A stretch of DNA of 64,000 nucleotides from Micropruina sonneratiae. GTDB lineage: Bacteria > Actinomycetota > Actinomycetes > Propionibacteriales > Propionibacteriaceae. This document shows, in pieces, positions 16,914-25,678 of the stretch. Made by a program: the position numbers and the translations under genes. The notes below the pieces were generated by a model. The model did no database searches. It had not been told where the DNA came from and worked only from the letters and a program-made list of their open reading frames with translations. The DNA is taken from contig NZ_JAPDHX010000003.1 of the NCBI RefSeq assembly GCF_025972045.1, positions 434,001 through 498,000 of the forward strand, written 5' to 3'. Each line of letters starts with the position of its first letter. Position 1 is the stretch's first letter.

Positions 16914-17879
16914 ATGGTCACCCTCACGAGCAACACGCCCAGCAAACTCTCCGTCATCGGCGCCGGCGCTGTCGGATCTTCGCTGGCCTACGCGGCCCTG
17001 ATCCGGGGTTCCGCGCAGGAGATCGCCCTGTACGACATCAACGAGAAGAAGGCCGACGCCGAGGTGCGCGACCTCAACCACGGCACCCAGTTCACCCCCT
17101 CGTCGGGCGTGATCGGCGGCGGCAACATCGAAGCCGTCAAGGACTCCGACGTGGTGATCATCACCGCCGGCGCGGCGCAGAAGCCGGGCCAGACCAGGCT
17201 CGAGCTGGCCGGGGTGAACACGAACATCCTCAAGTCGCTGATGCCGCAGTTGCTCGAGCAGGCCCCGAACGCGCTCTACGTGCTGGTGACCAACCCCTGC
17301 GACGTGCTCACCGTGGTGGCGCAGAAGGTCAGCGGACTGCCGCGCAACCGGGTGTTCTCGACCGGCACGATGCTGGACACCTCGCGGTTGCGGTTCGCGA
17401 TCGCCGAGGTGGCGCGCGTCTCGACGGCGCACGTTCACGCCAACATCCTGGGCGAGCACGGAGACAGCGAGTTCCCGGTCTGGTCGAGCGCGAAGATCAC
17501 CAGCATCCCGATCCGGGACTGGGTCGACTCGACCGGCAAGCGGATGTTCGACGACGCCCTGCTCGACCAGCTCGGCGACGAGGCGATGCACGCCGCCTAC
17601 CGGGTGATCGAGGGCAAGGGCGCCACCAACTACGCGATCGGCCTGACCGGTGCCCGGCTGACCGAGGCGCTGATGAGCCCCAAGCGCACCGTCTTCCCGC
17701 TCTCCAGCGTCCTGGACGGCTGGCACGACCTGCACGACGTGGCGCTGTCGGTGCCCACCATGGTGTCGAGCAAGGGCATCGAGCGGGTGCTCGACGTGCC
17801 GCTGGACGACTCCGAGATCGCCAAGCTGAAGGCGTCCGCCGAGACGCTGCGGGGCACGCTGAAGTCGCTGGGCTTCTGA
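16914..17879 (+). CDS. ldh: L-lactate dehydrogenase
   Basis: 321 aa, normal family length. NAD-binding [14 protein letters not shown]; the coenzyme loop [12 protein letters not shown] carries the Gln/Arg pair that defines lactate (rather than malate) specificity; NPCDVLT; and the catalytic His is in ILGEHGDSE with the Asp partner in [12 protein letters not shown] context. Interconverts pyruvate and L-lactate with NADH, consistent with a fermentative organism. Monocistronic: a leaderless promoter upstream, and a convergent lipoprotein gene 3 bp downstream. Confidence 0.95.
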   Translation: MVTLTSNTPSKLSVIGAGAVGSSLAYAALIRGSAQEIALYDINEKKADAEVRDLNHGTQFTPSSGVIGGGNIEAVKDSDVVIITAGAAQKPGQTRLELAGVNTNILKSLMPQLLEQAPNALYVLVTNPCDVLTVVAQKVSGLPRNRVFSTGTMLDTSRLRFAIAEVARVSTAHVHANILGEHGDSEFPVWSSAKITSIPIRDWVDSTGKRMFDDALLDQLGDEAMHAAYRVIEGKGATNYAIGLTGARLTEALMSPKRTVFPLSSVLDGWHDLHDVALSVPTMVSSKGIERVLDVPLDDSEIAKLKASAETLRGTLKSLGF

Positions 17880-17882
17880 GGA

Positions 17883-18395
17883 CTACTTGAGCGGCTTGCT
17901 GCGGGTGGCCACGTCGGCCGCCAGGTCGAGAGCGGCCTGCCGCTGCTCGGCCGACGTGCCGCCCAGTCCCAGCACGCGGACGTAGTACGCCTTGTCGAGG
18001 GCGTACAGGGCGGTGGTGGTCCGGGCGTCTCCGGCGACGCCCGACGTGTCGTCGCCGGAATAGTCGTCGGTCTCGCTGAGCCTGGAGAGTTCCTCGGCCA
18101 GCGCCTTGCCCTTGGGGTCGTGGACGACCTCGACGGCGAGCATGGCGCCGCCGTCCTCGCCCTGGAGCGCGCACTCGCCGACCCGCTCGCCGGGGTGGAA
18201 GGTGGACAGTTCGCGCAGGTCGGCGATCGACGTGGCGACCACCCGGGCGGCGGTCGCGGCGTCCACCCGATCGGCGCAGAGCAGGGTACGGGTGCCGACC
18301 GTGGCGGGACCGCCGCTCGGGACAGGGGACGCCTCGGCGCAGCCCGACAGGGCGGCGACCAGCGCCAACGCCACGACGGCGCGTCTCACCGCCAC
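17883..18395 (-). CDS. Small secreted lipoprotein, unknown function
   Basis: 170 aa. An N-terminal signal (VRRAVVALALVAALSGC) ends in a lipobox with the modified Cys at ~19. The mature domain has Cys40 and Cys75-like residues (LLCAD, GECALQG) that could form a disulphide, and looks like small actinobacterial DUF3558-type lipoproteins, although I am not certain of the family. GTG start with a G-rich stretch upstream. Converges on ldh. Confidence 0.7.
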   Translation of the reverse strand: MAVRRAVVALALVAALSGCAEASPVPSGGPATVGTRTLLCADRVDAATAARVVATSIADLRELSTFHPGERVGECALQGEDGGAMLAVEVVHDPKGKALAEELSRLSETDDYSGDDTSGVAGDARTTTALYALDKAYYVRVLGLGGTSAEQRQAALDLAADVATRSKPLK

Positions 18396-18626
18396 CGCGA
18401 ACCCCCGGCGCTGCTCGGGTGCGCGTGACCGGGTCGGCGGTTCCGCGACAGCGATCGGCGGGCGTTCGGCATGGCTCGACCCTACCCGCGCCCGCGGCCG
18501 TCCCGGGCGTCAGAGTGGCCGTCTGCGCCGGCCGCAGCCGGGGCGGGTGCACAGCGCCGAACCGGTTCGGGACTGTGGTCGGTGGCGGGTAAGGTTTGCC
18601 CGGACGCCCCAGCAGATTGGACGCCG

Positions 18627-19586
18627 ATGCTGCCGCTCAACGGACCAGGACTCTTCCTGTTCGAGCAGAACATCCCACTCGCGATCGCCATCGTGGTGGG
18701 CTCCTCCGTCGCGTACGCCGGGGGCTCGACGATGCAGCACCTCGCGGTCAGCCGACTGGTCCACCCTGACGCCGACAACCGCGCCATGAATCTGCGGCAA
18801 CTGTGGCGGCTGATCCGTACCCCGCTGTGGCTGCTCGGCCTGCTCACCATCTTCATCGGAGCCTCGGCGCACATCGTCGCTTTGATGATGGCCCCGGTGA
18901 CGGTGGTGCAACCGGTCGGCATCCTGGCCGTGCCGTGGGCGGTGCTGATGTCGGCACGGATCCATCGGCACACCATCACCCGGGCGATGTGGCTGTCCGT
19001 GGCGGTCACCATCGCCGGCATCGTTGTGTTCACCCTGTTCTCGGCCAGCCGCGCCGCTGACGACACCCGGCTCGATCCGGTGGCGATCGCGATCGGCTGC
19101 ATTGTGATCTATCTCATCGGGGCCGCCCTCGGCCTGCTGGGCTGGAAGGGCCCGGAGCAGCTGCGCTGCCTGATGTGGGCCTCGGGCGGATCGTTCTTCT
19201 ACGGCCTCTCGGCGGGCATGGTCAAGGCCACGTCCGAGGTGATCAAGCACGACGACTTCCACGGCCAACCCGTGTTCTGGGTGGTCGCACCCTTCCTGGT
19301 GATGTCCTATGCGATCGGCGGGTTCATGATTCAGCAGGCGCTGGCGAACGGGCCGGCCGAGATCACCGTCGGCTCGATGACCACCACCGACCCGATCGTG
19401 GCCGTCGCCTTCGGCCTGATCGTGCTCGGCGAGGGCGTCCGGATCACCCCGTGGGCCGGGGTGGGCATGGCGCTGGCGGGCGTGTTCGCCGTGTGGGGCG
19501 TGGTGCTGTTGTCGAAGCACCACCCGGACGCCGCCGCCCGGCGCCCGGTAGCCCAGGGTGCGGAGGTCGACGGGGCCGTCGCCTGA
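18627..19586 (+). CDS. DMT-superfamily transporter (EamA/NIPA-like)
   Basis: 319 aa, 9-10 hydrophobic helices in two internally similar halves (VGSSVAYAGGSTMQHLAVSRL in the first helix; SGGSFFYGLSAGMVKATSEV in the second half; ITVGSMTTTDPIVAVAFGL near the end). Multi-helix drug/metabolite exporters of this type move metabolites or cations; the QHLA pattern and length recall NIPA-like Mg2+ proteins, which remains a guess. I use ATG 18627; the frame is open 52 codons upstream but that stretch is hydrophilic, low-complexity and lacks a start signal. Confidence 0.8.
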   Translation: MLPLNGPGLFLFEQNIPLAIAIVVGSSVAYAGGSTMQHLAVSRLVHPDADNRAMNLRQLWRLIRTPLWLLGLLTIFIGASAHIVALMMAPVTVVQPVGILAVPWAVLMSARIHRHTITRAMWLSVAVTIAGIVVFTLFSASRAADDTRLDPVAIAIGCIVIYLIGAALGLLGWKGPEQLRCLMWASGGSFFYGLSAGMVKATSEVIKHDDFHGQPVFWVVAPFLVMSYAIGGFMIQQALANGPAEITVGSMTTTDPIVAVAFGLIVLGEGVRITPWAGVGMALAGVFAVWGVVLLSKHHPDAAARRPVAQGAEVDGAVA

Positions 19587-19613
19587 GAGCGGCCGAGAGC
19601 GGCCTGCGGTGGT

Positions 19614-20348
19614 TCAGCCCTTCACCGGGAGCGCCGACATCTGCCGTCCCGCGCCGTTGGCGAGGATGATGGTGGCGTCCCCCTTGGGCAGCGGGAAGAA
19701 CACGTAGCCGGTGACGGGTTGGGTCTTGGTGATCGTGCCCGTCCGGACGTCGGGCGACTCGGGACTGTGGCTGGGTGCGACGACCTCGGTCGTGGCGTTG
19801 GCGAACGCCAGGAACGAGTAGGTGATGTTCCCGTCGTCGGTGTACAACCGCAACTGCAGCAGCAGTCCCTCGTCGGTCCAGGTCGACTGCAGGATCTCCC
19901 AGCGGCCGCTCTGCCGGCCGTCCGGCGTGGTGAACGGCTGGCCCGGGCCGGCGCTGGTCCGGCCAGGCGTGGGGCTCGGCGAGGCTTCCTGTAGGGGAAG
20001 GGACCGCACGTAGATCCCGCCGGCGATCACCAAAACCAGGGTTATCAGCGCCACCACCGTGATCAGCAGGGGCGTGCGGTTGGGCGGCGGGCGGAACTGG
20101 TCGATCGAGACCGGGGCCGGTGGCTGCTCGCCGAGGGCGCGTCGGGGGTCGAAGGCGTCCGGGTTCGGCTGACCCTGTCCGGGGTATTGCTGCCCCTGTC
20201 CGGGGTTCGGCTGGCCTTGCCCGGGGTATTGCTGGCCCTGCCCGGGGTATTGCTGGCCCCAAGGCTGAGAGCCCCAGGGCTGGGAATTGGTCCCTGGACC
20301 CTGGGGAGGCGGGCTGCCTGGCCAGCCGTTGCCGGGTGTGTTCGTCAT
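19614..20348 (-). CDS. Single-pass membrane protein with Pro/Gln/Gly repeats and extracellular domain
   Basis: 244 aa. The cytoplasmic N-terminus has five QQYPGQGQ/QPNPGQG-type repeats (residues ~30-62), then one transmembrane helix (~92-113) and an extracellular domain of ~130 aa (WEILQSTWTDEGLLLQLRLYTDDG). Such Pro-rich tails are common in actinobacterial membrane proteins that cluster in large complexes. No known enzyme motif. TAGCCT at 20357-20362 lies at -14 to -9; GAGG is also present, so the start mode is open. Confidence 0.72.
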   Translation of the reverse strand: MTNTPGNGWPGSPPPQGPGTNSQPWGSQPWGQQYPGQGQQYPGQGQPNPGQGQQYPGQGQPNPDAFDPRRALGEQPPAPVSIDQFRPPPNRTPLLITVVALITLVLVIAGGIYVRSLPLQEASPSPTPGRTSAGPGQPFTTPDGRQSGRWEILQSTWTDEGLLLQLRLYTDDGNITYSFLAFANATTEVVAPSHSPESPDVRTGTITKTQPVTGYVFFPLPKGDATIILANGAGRQMSALPVKG

Positions 20349-20432
20349 CGTGCCTCAGGCTACCCGTCCTGAGGTTATCCACACCCGCCGGGCCAAACGC
20401 CGTGAATCTGAGCACTTTCGGAGATCCGGACG

Positions 20433-21404
20433 GTGACTGATGGCATGAGCCAAGACATTTCCACTCCCGTCACCCGGGTGCGCAGCGTGCCCGACCTGCT
20501 GGGCATCGTCCCGCACCTGCTGGGCTTCCATCCCGAGGAGTCGCTGGTGATGATCGTGATCGCGCAGGGGCGCGTCGTGCTGACCGCCCGGACCGGTCTG
20601 GCCGATGTCGGGCCCGACTGCCACCTGGAACTGATGATCGACCGGATGCTGCTGCGCTGGCCCGGGGCGCTGCTGTGGCTGGTGGGCTACTGCGACGACG
20701 AGCGCGACGCCTGGACGCTGCTCCATCGGGCACAGCGGCACCTGGGTGACGCGCTGGCGGGCGACCTGGTCTGCGTGTGTGATGGCCGGTACCGGGTCGG
20801 CAACCGGTTCGGTGCCCAGTACCCACACGACCCGGGTGCCACCACCACCGCTGCCGAGGCAACACTGCACGGCCTGCAGGCCCGGCACAGCAGGGCCGAC
20901 CTGGCGAGGGGCCTCAGAGCCGACCCCGGGCAGGCCGACCTGGTCGAAGGGGCCTGGATGGACGGCTTCTCACGGTTCGCGGAGTTGCCCGAGGATCAGC
21001 GCGCCGACGAACTGCTGCTGACGTTGCGGCGTGGTCTGGCCCATCCCGATCGGCTCGACCTGACCGACCTGGCCTGGCTGGGCATCCTGGTGACCGACCC
21101 GGACGCCCGCGACCGGGCAGTGCTGTCGCTGACCAACGCCGCGGCCGACGGTTGGGTGGCCGTCTGGACGCGGGTCGTCCGCGCCAGTCCGTACGGCGGC
21201 CAGGTCCAGCCGCTGGCTCTCCTGGCCCTGGCCGCGTGGGCGGCCGGTGAGGGAGCGCTTCAGTCGGTGTGCCTGGAGGAGTTGGACGTCCTGGGTGTGC
21301 GGCCGGGGCTGTATCGACTGCTGGATGACCTCAACGCCGGCATGGTGCCGCCCAGCGAATGGCCCCTGATCCGTCGACGGCTCGAAGAGCTGCTCGAGAA
21401 GTGA
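20433..21404 (+). CDS. DUF4192 domain-containing protein
   Basis: 323 aa cytoplasmic protein. It begins VRSVPDLLGIVPHLLGFHPEESLVM, the signature of DUF4192, an actinobacterial family without known function, often next to RNA polymerase sigma or DNA-metabolism genes. GTG 20433 has GGAG 9 nt upstream; ATG 20445 is an alternative start. It ends 6 bp before the convergent VIT-family gene. Confidence 0.85.
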   Translation: MTDGMSQDISTPVTRVRSVPDLLGIVPHLLGFHPEESLVMIVIAQGRVVLTARTGLADVGPDCHLELMIDRMLLRWPGALLWLVGYCDDERDAWTLLHRAQRHLGDALAGDLVCVCDGRYRVGNRFGAQYPHDPGATTTAAEATLHGLQARHSRADLARGLRADPGQADLVEGAWMDGFSRFAELPEDQRADELLLTLRRGLAHPDRLDLTDLAWLGILVTDPDARDRAVLSLTNAAADGWVAVWTRVVRASPYGGQVQPLALLALAAWAAGEGALQSVCLEELDVLGVRPGLYRLLDDLNAGMVPPSEWPLIRRRLEELLEK

Positions 21405-21410
21405 GACCAC

Positions 21411-21956
21411 TCAGAGCGTCAGCCCGACGAGGCTGCCCGCCAGGTAGGTGAGCCCCATCGCCAGCCCGCCGACCACCACGTTGCGCAGAATCGGACGCCC
21501 GGGTGCGGTACCACCGAGCCGGGCGCTGGCGTAGCCGGTTGTCACCAACGCCACCATCACCGCGATCAGGGTGACCGGCAGGCGGATCGGCACCGGCGCC
21601 AGTACGATCGCGAGCAGCGGAATCAGCGCGCCCAGGGTGAACGCGCTCGTGGAGGCGAACGCCGCCTGCCAGGGGCTGGTCTGTTGGTGGGCGGGCAGGC
21701 CGAGCGCGGCGCGTTCGGTGTCGCGCTGCGCGCTGACCGACACGTATTCGCCGCCACCCATCGACAACGCCCCGGCCACGACACCGGCCGCGGCAGCGAT
21801 GAACAGTGCCAGCGAGTCGCTGGTCGCACCAGCCACCCCGAACACCAGTCCGGCGGTCGAGACGATGCCGTCGTCCGCACCCAGTACGCCCGCCCGCAGC
21901 CAGTTCAGCCGGGGGGCCAGGGTGGCGTCCGGAGTAGCTGTCGTGACCGAGCTCAT
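21411..21956 (-). CDS. VIT1/CCC1-family iron/manganese transporter
   Basis: 181 aa, shorter than the usual ~230. Typical motifs: APRLNWLRAGVLGADDGIVSTAGLVFGVAGA in the first helix region and GVVAGALSMGGGEYVSVSAQRDTE, in which Asp, Gly-rich and Glu residues bind the metal. About five helices. Transports Fe2+ or Mn2+, usually out of the cytoplasm. It lacks the cytoplasmic metal-binding domain of plant VIT1. ATG at 21956; ribosome site weak. An 8-bp inverted repeat TTGCCTTG/CAAGGCAA (22004-22052) lies in its upstream region. Confidence 0.88.
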   Translation of the reverse strand: MSSVTTATPDATLAPRLNWLRAGVLGADDGIVSTAGLVFGVAGATSDSLALFIAAAAGVVAGALSMGGGEYVSVSAQRDTERAALGLPAHQQTSPWQAAFASTSAFTLGALIPLLAIVLAPVPIRLPVTLIAVMVALVTTGYASARLGGTAPGRPILRNVVVGGLAMGLTYLAGSLVGLTL

Positions 21957-22003
21957 AACGCAACTGTGATGCGCCGGGCGAGGCCGCGCAAGCCAGGAAA
22001 GGC

Positions 22004-22052
22004 TTGCCTTGGGCATCCCAACGCCACCCATTCTCGGGCCCTGGCAAGGCAA
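22004..22052. promoter_or_regulatory. Inverted repeat between the VIT gene and comEA
   Basis: TTGCCTTG and CAAGGCAA are exact complements 33 nt apart, 48-96 nt upstream of the VIT start. Possible metal-regulator operator; the spacing is long, so it may be chance. Confidence 0.25.
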
Positions 22053-22188
22053 TTCGCCGACCGAACCGCGGCCTGCGACGAATCGTGATTCGTGCGTCTG
22101 CCGTGGGCTCCAGGCGCGTCCCGGCCGGGTTGTCCACAGGCTCCAACGACTTTGACCGCTCTCGGACTTCCGGTCGCAAGCTGAAGAC

Positions 22189-23286
22189 ATGGTGACCGCA
22201 CAACGACCCGACGACGACCTGACCGCGGTCGTCCGGCAGCGCCTGCAGTCGCTGCTGGCCGAGATCCCGCCGCGGCGGGCCGTGGCGTCCGCTGCCGAGC
22301 CCAGTGGTACCGGCGACGCCGATGGCCCGCCGGCGCACGGGGGCCCACGACCGGCGCCGCGATCCGAGCCGGCGCGACCCGGAGCAGGGGTCTTCGGCCA
22401 CGACGGTGATCTGGGCACGCGGAACTTGGGGGCGGTGCAGCTGTACGACCCGCCGCTGCCGCTGGCATCGGTGTTGCAGCCCGGCCGGCTGGCGCTGAAG
22501 GCGGCAACCGGAACCGTCCCCGAAGTGGCGAGGTCACGGCGTCGGCGGCAGGGTCGGCCCGCCCCGGCCGCGACGGACGAGAATGACGCGGCGGCGGCAG
22601 CGGCGCTGAGCCCGCCTGCGGAACCCGACCCGGGCCTGCCCGGCCGGGCCCGTTCGGCGGCCACCGCCGCGGCGCCTGCGGTCCGGCAGTTTCTGCGCGA
22701 TCACCTTGTCGTCGTCGGCATCGTGGTGCTGACCGGCTGCCTGTGGGGCGGCTACAGCCTGTTTCAGGCACGCACCGCACCGGTGGCCACCGCGGCGGTG
22801 GCACCCAGCGTCTCGGTGGGTGCCGCCAGCCCCACCCCGAGCCCGAGCCCCACTGTGACGTTGCTCGTCCACGTGCTCGGCGAGGTGCGCAAGCCGGGCG
22901 TGGTTCGGCTACCCGAGGGGGCGCGGGTGCAGGACGCCCTGGCCGCCGCCGGAGGACTCACCAAGCGCGCCGACCCGGGCGCGCTGAACCTTGCGGCGCC
23001 GGTCAGCGACGGCGCCCAGCTGACGGTTGGGCGAAGCGGCGACGACAGCGGCCTCACCGGCGCCGAGGTCGACGGCACAGGGCCTGGCCAGCCGGCGGCC
23101 CTCAACCTGAACACCGCCACCCTGGATCAACTCGACACGCTGCCCGGGGTCGGCCCGGTGACGGCACAGAAGATCCTGGCCTGGCGTGACGAGCACAAAA
23201 GGTTCCGTGACGTCGCCGAGTTGCAGGAGGTCCCCGGCATAGGCCCCAAGAGCTACGCGGAGATCGCGCCCCGTGTCCGCGTCTGA
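22189..23286 (+). CDS. comEA: ComEA family DNA-uptake protein (SLBB + helix-hairpin-helix)
   Basis: 365 aa. A long N-terminal cytoplasmic, low-complexity region (1-~170), one transmembrane helix (~174-192, LVVVGIVVLTGCLWGGY), an extracellular SLBB domain (~222-280, VLGEVRKPGVVRLPEGARVQDAL) and a C-terminal helix-hairpin-helix pair (~303-365, LNLNTATLDQLDTLPGVGP and LQEVPGIGPKSYAEI) that binds DNA. In competent bacteria it hands incoming DNA to ComEC. comEC follows with a 14-bp overlap. Actinobacteria often retain this pair without known natural transformation. Confidence 0.93.
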   Translation: MVTAQRPDDDLTAVVRQRLQSLLAEIPPRRAVASAAEPSGTGDADGPPAHGGPRPAPRSEPARPGAGVFGHDGDLGTRNLGAVQLYDPPLPLASVLQPGRLALKAATGTVPEVARSRRRRQGRPAPAATDENDAAAAAALSPPAEPDPGLPGRARSAATAAAPAVRQFLRDHLVVVGIVVLTGCLWGGYSLFQARTAPVATAAVAPSVSVGAASPTPSPSPTVTLLVHVLGEVRKPGVVRLPEGARVQDALAAAGGLTKRADPGALNLAAPVSDGAQLTVGRSGDDSGLTGAEVDGTGPGQPAALNLNTATLDQLDTLPGVGPVTAQKILAWRDEHKRFRDVAELQEVPGIGPKSYAEIAPRVRV

Positions 23287-25600
23287 GCAGGACGCCTTCG
23301 CGCCCGACCTGCGGTTGGTGCCGGCGGCCGTGACGGCCTGGCTCGGCATGTGGGTCGCGACCCTGGCCGAGCCGGGCTGGCTGAGCCTGGGGGTGGTGGT
23401 CGCCCTGGCGGCGGGCTTACTGGCTCGCCGCAGACGATCCTGGGCACTGTGCGCGGTCGCGCTGGTGCTCCTGGGTTGCATGGTGACCGGCTGGGCTCGG
23501 TGGGCGTGGCGAGCGGGCGACGCCCTCACCGAACTCGCCGGCCACCAGGCGGTCGGCGTCGCAGAGGTGACGGTCCTCGGCACGGCCCGCAGCGGGGAAC
23601 GACAGGGTGTGCGACCGGCGTGGTGGAGCAGCGCGGCCCGGCTCGATGTGCTCACTGCCCGCGGCCAGGTGCTGCACAGCGGGGCTCCGGTGCGGGTGAG
23701 TGCGTCCGGCGACACCGTTCAGGCCTGGGCGGCCATCGCGGCCGGCAGCAGGGTCAGAGTGACAGTCCGGTTGGCGGCGGCGGAGCCGGGCGACACGGAG
23801 GTGGCCCTCCTCCGCGCTCGCGAACCCCCGCAGCTCGTCGCCGCGCCGAACCCGTTCGACGCCGGCATCGAACGGGTGCGGGCCGGACTGCGGGCGAGTG
23901 CCGCCCACCTCGAGCCGGAGCCGAGGGCGCTCGTGCCCGCTCTGGTGGTCGGCGACACGGTCGGCATGCCCGACGACCTCACGGAGCGCTTCAGGGTGAC
24001 CGGCCTGACGCACCTGACCGCGGTTTCAGGCGCAAATCTCTCGCTCCTGCTCGCCTTTCTGGGGTTGGTGGCGCGGTGGGCCGGCGTGCGGGGGTGGTGG
24101 CTGCGTGGGCTGCTCGGGCTGGGCGTGGTCGGGTTCGTGCTGCTGTGCCATTCCGAGCCGAGTGTGGTGCGGGCGGCGGCGATGGGGGTGGTGGGGCTGG
24201 TGGCACTGGGAGCCGGCGGCCGGGGCGGCCAGGCGGTCCGAGCGTTGTGTGTGGCGGTGACGGTGATCGTGTTCGTGGAGCCGTCGATGGCTCGCTCGGC
24301 CGGATTCGCCTTGTCGGTGCTGGCGTGCGGCGGGATCGTGGCCTGGTCGCGATCGTGGACGGACGCGTTGGCGCTGAGCATGCCGCGGGCTTTGGCCGAG
24401 GGCATCGCGACACCCCTGGCGGCGCAGTTGGCGACGCAGCCGTTGGTGACGTGGCTCTCTGGCCAGGTGAGCGTGGTGGGCCTGTTGGCGAACCTGGTGG
24501 CGGGCCCGTTGGTGGGGCCGGCAACGGTGCTGGGCTTCCTGGCGGCCGCGTCCGCTGTGCCCGCGGCGCCGGTGGCGGTGGTGTTCGCGACCGGCGCGGG
24601 CTGGTGTGCGCAGGGATTGTGCTGGATCGCCCGGTTGGGGGAGTTGTTCCCGGCTGCGGCGGTGGCGTGGCCGGCCGGCCCGGCGGGGGTGTTGGTGGCG
24701 CTGGCCGGATGTGTGGGGTTGGTGTTGGTGATGCCGGCGGTGTTGCGGAGTCGGTGGTGGGCGTTGGCGGCGGGGCTGGTGATGGTGGCTGCCCTGCTTC
24801 GGCCGCCGTCGCCTCCGGGGTGGCCGCCGTCGGACTGGGCGGTGGTGTTCTGCGATGTGGGGCAGGGGGATGCGACGTTGCTGCGGGCGGGCCCGGCCTC
24901 GGCGGTGCTGGTGGACGCCGGCCCGGATCCGGCCAAGCTGAGGGCCTGTTTGGCCTCGGTGGGGGTCTCGGCGGTGCCGTTGGTGGTGCTGACACACTTT
25001 CACGCCGACCACATCACCGGGGTCGGTGCGGCGATCTCGGGTCACGACACGGGCGCGGTGGCGGTGTCGGCGGCGACGTCACCGGCCCACGGGCGGGCGT
25101 TGGTGGCGCAGGCGGCCGGCCCGGTGGGTTTGACCGAGGTTGCCGGTGGGGGGCGACTGGTGGTGGGGCAGGTCACGATCGAGGTGCTGGCGGTGCGCGG
25201 GGTGATCGCGGTGGCGGGTTCAGACGAGGGTGAGTCGGCGGCGGAGAACGACGGCTCGCTGGTGATGCGGGCCGACGTGGGTGGGTTGCGGGTGTTGCTG
25301 GCGGGTGACGTGCAGGAGGACGGCCAGCGCAACGCGCTCGCCTCGGGAGCTGAGCTGGCGACGGAGGTGTTGCTGGTGCCGCATCACGGGTCGGGGCATC
25401 AGTCGCCGGAGTTCCTGGCGGCGTCCCGGGCCACCGTTGCGGTGTTCAGTGTGGACGCCGACAACGACTACGGCCATCCGGCGGTGCGCACCCAGCAGGC
25501 GGTGCAGCGCCTGGGCATGCGGGTGGCCCGGACCGACCAGCAGGGCGCGATCGCGATCAGCCGCAGCGCTGACGGGCTGATCCTCACCAGCCAGCGCTGA
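23273..25600 (+). CDS. comEC: ComEC/Rec2 DNA-translocation channel
   Basis: 775 aa. An N-terminal soluble domain with a first helix pair, the Competence membrane domain (~215-500; LTAVSGANLSLLLAFLGLVARWAGV is the family signature) and a C-terminal metallo-beta-lactamase domain (~520-770) with VVLTHFHADHITGVG (HxHxDH) and VPHHGSGHQSPEF. Thought to degrade one strand and transport the other. GTG start inside comEA. The middle of the gene (about 24050-25300) is strikingly G- and T-rich on the coding strand (GTG, TTG, GGG codons), unlike its neighbours. Confidence 0.93.
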   Translation: MSASEQDAFAPDLRLVPAAVTAWLGMWVATLAEPGWLSLGVVVALAAGLLARRRRSWALCAVALVLLGCMVTGWARWAWRAGDALTELAGHQAVGVAEVTVLGTARSGERQGVRPAWWSSAARLDVLTARGQVLHSGAPVRVSASGDTVQAWAAIAAGSRVRVTVRLAAAEPGDTEVALLRAREPPQLVAAPNPFDAGIERVRAGLRASAAHLEPEPRALVPALVVGDTVGMPDDLTERFRVTGLTHLTAVSGANLSLLLAFLGLVARWAGVRGWWLRGLLGLGVVGFVLLCHSEPSVVRAAAMGVVGLVALGAGGRGGQAVRALCVAVTVIVFVEPSMARSAGFALSVLACGGIVAWSRSWTDALALSMPRALAEGIATPLAAQLATQPLVTWLSGQVSVVGLLANLVAGPLVGPATVLGFLAAASAVPAAPVAVVFATGAGWCAQGLCWIARLGELFPAAAVAWPAGPAGVLVALAGCVGLVLVMPAVLRSRWWALAAGLVMVAALLRPPSPPGWPPSDWAVVFCDVGQGDATLLRAGPASAVLVDAGPDPAKLRACLASVGVSAVPLVVLTHFHADHITGVGAAISGHDTGAVAVSAATSPAHGRALVAQAAGPVGLTEVAGGGRLVVGQVTIEVLAVRGVIAVAGSDEGESAAENDGSLVMRADVGGLRVLLAGDVQEDGQRNALASGAELATEVLLVPHHGSGHQSPEFLAASRATVAVFSVDADNDYGHPAVRTQQAVQRLGMRVARTDQQGAIAISRSADGLILTSQR

Positions 25601-25678
25601 CGCACCGAGACGTCCCAGCGCGCTGTGGTGGATCGGGCGGCCGGGGATTGACCGGGGCGGTTGTGGCGTTGAGGGGAC

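Noticed and set aside
20160-20270. Short tandem repeats as CRISPR or satellite
   Set aside because: They encode QQYPGQGQ-type units in frame, so they are protein repeats with no spacers.
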